NCBI GenBank assembly: GCA_002725475.1
Contig: PBPH01000045.1
Coordinates: forward strand, 1-42,950
Reading direction: 5' to 3'
DNA: 42,950 bases
Source of the DNA: Methanobacteriota archaeon
Lineage (GTDB): Archaea > Thermoplasmatota > Poseidoniia > Poseidoniales > Thalassarchaeaceae
The position numbers and the translations under genes are program-made. Positions within the stretch are counted from its first letter, which is position 1, and the number at the start of each line of letters is the position of its first letter. The notes beneath the pieces were generated by a model, which was not told the origin of the DNA, did not search any database, and was given only the letters and a program-made list of their open reading frames with translations. Below are positions 40,772 through 42,950 of the stretch, in pieces.

Positions 40772-42950
40772 ATGGGTAGCCGTTCAGTACTCTTCATTGC
40801 CGCCGTGATTTTCACATCACTTTTGTTGGGGATGAGCCATGGCAATGCGGAAAACGCTCTCGTCACAAGCCCGAATTACAGTAGTAAAATATCTCCTGCT
40901 GATGCATGGGTGACTTCTGCAGGAGGTTCTGGTTCAGATATGGCTTGGGACATGGTTCTAGATGGACAGGGCAATTCATTTGTCACAGGTTCTTTTTCGG
41001 GCTCAGCCACATTTGGCTCGACCACATTATCTTCGATAGGCGGTATCGATGGTTTCGTCGCAAAGATGGATAATTTAGGAAATTGGGTATGGGCATCTCA
41101 AATTTCAGGAGGATACGATGACTGGGGTTCAGGGATTGATGTTGATACAAATGGTAATGTTTACGTCACTGGCCCTTTCATAAATAATCAAGATTCCACA
41201 TCACCTTCGGTTCAATTGGGTTCTTATTCACTAAATGCCCATTCTCAATCATCCTACGATATGTTCGTTGGGAAATTAGATAGTAGCGGTACTTGGTTGT
41301 GGGCTCAAACCTCAAACAAGTTAACGGAACTTGATCAAGTCACTTGGCAATATGTTGAACAATTTGGACAGGTGTTACCAACTGACATCAAGGTATTCAA
41401 TAATTCAATAACCGTTTCAGGCTCCTACAATGGTAAGATTTACGCTTATTCTGATTCACAAGGTGATTGGTACTATGAGAGCACGAAGGATAATTCTGGA
41501 ATTACTACTACTGATGCATATGTTGGCTTCCTAGGTTTGGATGGAACTTGGGCCTCACAACATGGTTGGGGTGGTATTTCACAAAATGATGCTGCTACAG
41601 CAGTTGCCCCAAGCCCATCAGGTAATTACTGGTATATTGCAGGTTCTTTCGCAAATACAGTTGAATTTATTGGTGGCTCAACCCATTCTTCTAGTGGTGG
41701 CTCACAAGATATTTGGATTATGCAAATTACAGATGGCGGTGAAGTCGAGTGGGTAATTTCTGCAGGAGGTTCTGGGGCAGATACACTCAGAGATATGGTA
41801 GTAGATAGTTCAGACTCGCTCTACGCTGTAGGCGAGTTTGAAGGCTCTTTGGCTGCATTTGGCACTCATAGGCTCACCTCGAATTCAGGCGGTTCAGATG
41901 TTTGGGCAGGTAAAGTTGGCGTTTCCAATAATTGGCTTTGGGCCAAGCAAGGCGGTGGGGCAAGTGATGATATGGGGTTCTCAATAGCACTTTCACCAGA
42001 TGAATCTGCAGTTTATTCGGTGGGTCAAATTTCAGGGCAAGTAACCTTTGAAAATAGTGGTGCAAGTCAGCTTGCAACATCTAATGGACCATCAGATGCT
42101 TTCGTTGCCATTTCATCGTCTTCCACGGGTGAGTGGGAAGATGTGTTTGTTGCAGGGGGCCCTTCAGCAGGTGACCGTGCCTGGGCTATAGGAATAGACT
42201 CTCAGAACATTACTCACACAGCAGGTAGATTCAAGGGCACTAGTAACGGGTTGGCAGAGTTCGGATCTGATGACATTTCGAGTGCCGGTGATTTCGACAT
42301 CTTTGTTTGGAAAGGTCTCATAGAAGACGACGATGATGATAGAGTTGCTAATGAGGATGATGATTGCCCTCAGGTTTGGGGTAATGCTACCGTTTCACCA
42401 CACATTGGATGCCCCGATGCTGATGGTGACGGCTACGCGGATGTAGACGACACACATCCATCAGAACCAACTCAGTGGCGAGATCAAGATGGTGATGGCT
42501 TTGGCGACAATCCACTAGGTAATTTAGCAGATGATTGCCCTACAATTAATGGGACATCTACTATTGATTTGACTGGATGCATAGACACTGATGGAGATGG
42601 CTGGTCTGACCAGAGGGATGCATTTCCAATAGAACCCACCCAGTGGAATGACAGTGACGGTGATAATTACGGAGATAATTGGAATGACGATGAATTAACT
42701 CCAAATTTCGGGACTCTAGGATTGGGGGAGTATATTTTTGGCGCAATTGATATGGATTATTGTCCAACACTTCCTGGTGTAGATACATTTGACAACCCAG
42801 GATGTCCAGATTCTGACGGGGATGGCTGGTCTGATGTAACGGACGATTTCATCAATAATCCAACTCAATGGAAGGATAGTGATGGTGATGGTTGGGGAGA
42901 CAACTCATCAACAGGAGCAACTCAAGGAGACGATCTTCCATTTGATGAAA
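40772..42950 (+). CDS. Giant surface protein: SBBP-type propeller and TSP3 repeats, 3' end outside window
   Basis: The reading frame is open from the ATG at 40772 to the last base (726 codons) and has no stop in the window. A signal peptide (SRSVLFIAAVIFTSLLLG) is followed by repeats of the SBBP beta-propeller type: SGSDMAWDMVLDGQGNSFVT, FSGSATFG, IDGFVAKMDNLGNWVWA, each about 60-70 residues. From about residue 525 the sequence turns into acidic thrombospondin type 3 units (DADGDGYADVDD, DTDGDGWSDQRDAFP, DSDGDGWGDN), linked by cysteine-containing phrases (ADDCPTINGT). It has the same two-part design as the protein at 10222. Surface adhesion or Ca2+-dependent stability is inference; the anchor lies beyond the window. 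Confidence 0.85.
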   Translation, partial: MGSRSVLFIAAVIFTSLLLGMSHGNAENALVTSPNYSSKISPADAWVTSAGGSGSDMAWDMVLDGQGNSFVTGSFSGSATFGSTTLSSIGGIDGFVAKMDNLGNWVWASQISGGYDDWGSGIDVDTNGNVYVTGPFINNQDSTSPSVQLGSYSLNAHSQSSYDMFVGKLDSSGTWLWAQTSNKLTELDQVTWQYVEQFGQVLPTDIKVFNNSITVSGSYNGKIYAYSDSQGDWYYESTKDNSGITTTDAYVGFLGLDGTWASQHGWGGISQNDAATAVAPSPSGNYWYIAGSFANTVEFIGGSTHSSSGGSQDIWIMQITDGGEVEWVISAGGSGADTLRDMVVDSSDSLYAVGEFEGSLAAFGTHRLTSNSGGSDVWAGKVGVSNNWLWAKQGGGASDDMGFSIALSPDESAVYSVGQISGQVTFENSGASQLATSNGPSDAFVAISSSSTGEWEDVFVAGGPSAGDRAWAIGIDSQNITHTAGRFKGTSNGLAEFGSDDISSAGDFDIFVWKGLIEDDDDDRVANEDDDCPQVWGNATVSPHIGCPDADGDGYADVDDTHPSEPTQWRDQDGDGFGDNPLGNLADDCPTINGTSTIDLTGCIDTDGDGWSDQRDAFPIEPTQWNDSDGDNYGDNWNDDELTPNFGTLGLGEYIFGAIDMDYCPTLPGVDTFDNPGCPDSDGDGWSDVTDDFINNPTQWKDSDGDGWGDNSSTGATQGDDLPFDE

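Noticed and set aside
1..42950. CRISPR array, insertion sequences, prophage or att sites
   Set aside because: No regularly spaced repeats, transposase, integrase or tRNA-end duplications were seen on either strand.

Overview
The window is one continuous, gene-dense stretch of an archaeal chromosome. The archaeal assignment rests on eukaryote-like information genes: ribosomal proteins P0, P1/L12, L1, L11 and L21e, RNA polymerase subunit F (Rpb4), Spt5, SecE, Pus10, an AK6/Fap7-type kinase and archaeal-type PGK. FtsZ sits in the usual euryarchaeal order ftsZ-secE-spt5-rpl11-rpl1-rplP0-rpl12. Two very large secreted proteins with beta-propeller and thrombospondin type 3 (DxDxDG) repeats, short intergenic gaps and fairly AT-rich DNA suggest a marine planktonic Thermoplasmatota lineage (Marine Group II / Poseidoniales type). 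That last step is inference; no 16S gene is present. I see no tRNA, rRNA, CRISPR array, insertion sequence or phage gene. No stretch over 300 bases lacks a gene.

Layout. 1-1181: 3' part of a YchF/OBG-type GTPase. 1237-5123 (minus): a compact cluster of five genes, comprising an unrecognised cytosolic protein, a membrane-anchored secreted protein, a DUF4350/GldG-like protein and two SPFH/band-7 proteins. 5251-10061 (minus): the ftsZ/secE/spt5/ribosomal stalk cluster, with two oddities: Spt5 carries an N-terminal Nudix-like domain, and L11 is only its C-terminal half. 10222-17948: two giant surface proteins around a small helical protein. 18075-24647: a phospholipid synthase, an AK6-like kinase, a stand-alone Lrp ligand-binding domain, a Ca2+/H+ antiporter, a rhomboid protease, an MTA/SAH deaminase-type amidohydrolase, DnaJ and a TIGR00266 protein. 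24687-29417: Pus10 and an RND-type exporter. 29638-31901 (plus): rpl21e-rpoF-(54-codon ORF)-DUF655-rsmA. 31978-36870: an HhH/zinc-ribbon protein, a small membrane protein, CorA, a MIP18-like protein, a tandem histone-fold-like protein and an M24 peptidase. 37003-42950: an HD phosphohydrolase, PGK, an SPPY-type DNA methyltransferase, a SAM methyltransferase and the start of a third giant surface protein that runs off the end.

How the genes work together. The stalk and transcription genes and the L21e-RpoF-DUF655-RsmA run are growth-related operons with tight ATGA/GTGA-type overlaps and clear Shine-Dalgarno (SD) sites. Several leaders (before secE, before the TTG-started gene at 4545, before the gene at 31978, before rpl21e, before the MIP18-like gene) carry short G/C-rich inverted repeats on or next to the SD, which suggests translational control by RNA folding. 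The most unusual items are the Nudix-Spt5 fusion, the half-length L11, the small ORF wedged between rpoF and the DUF655 gene, the duplicated histone-like protein and the SPFH cluster.
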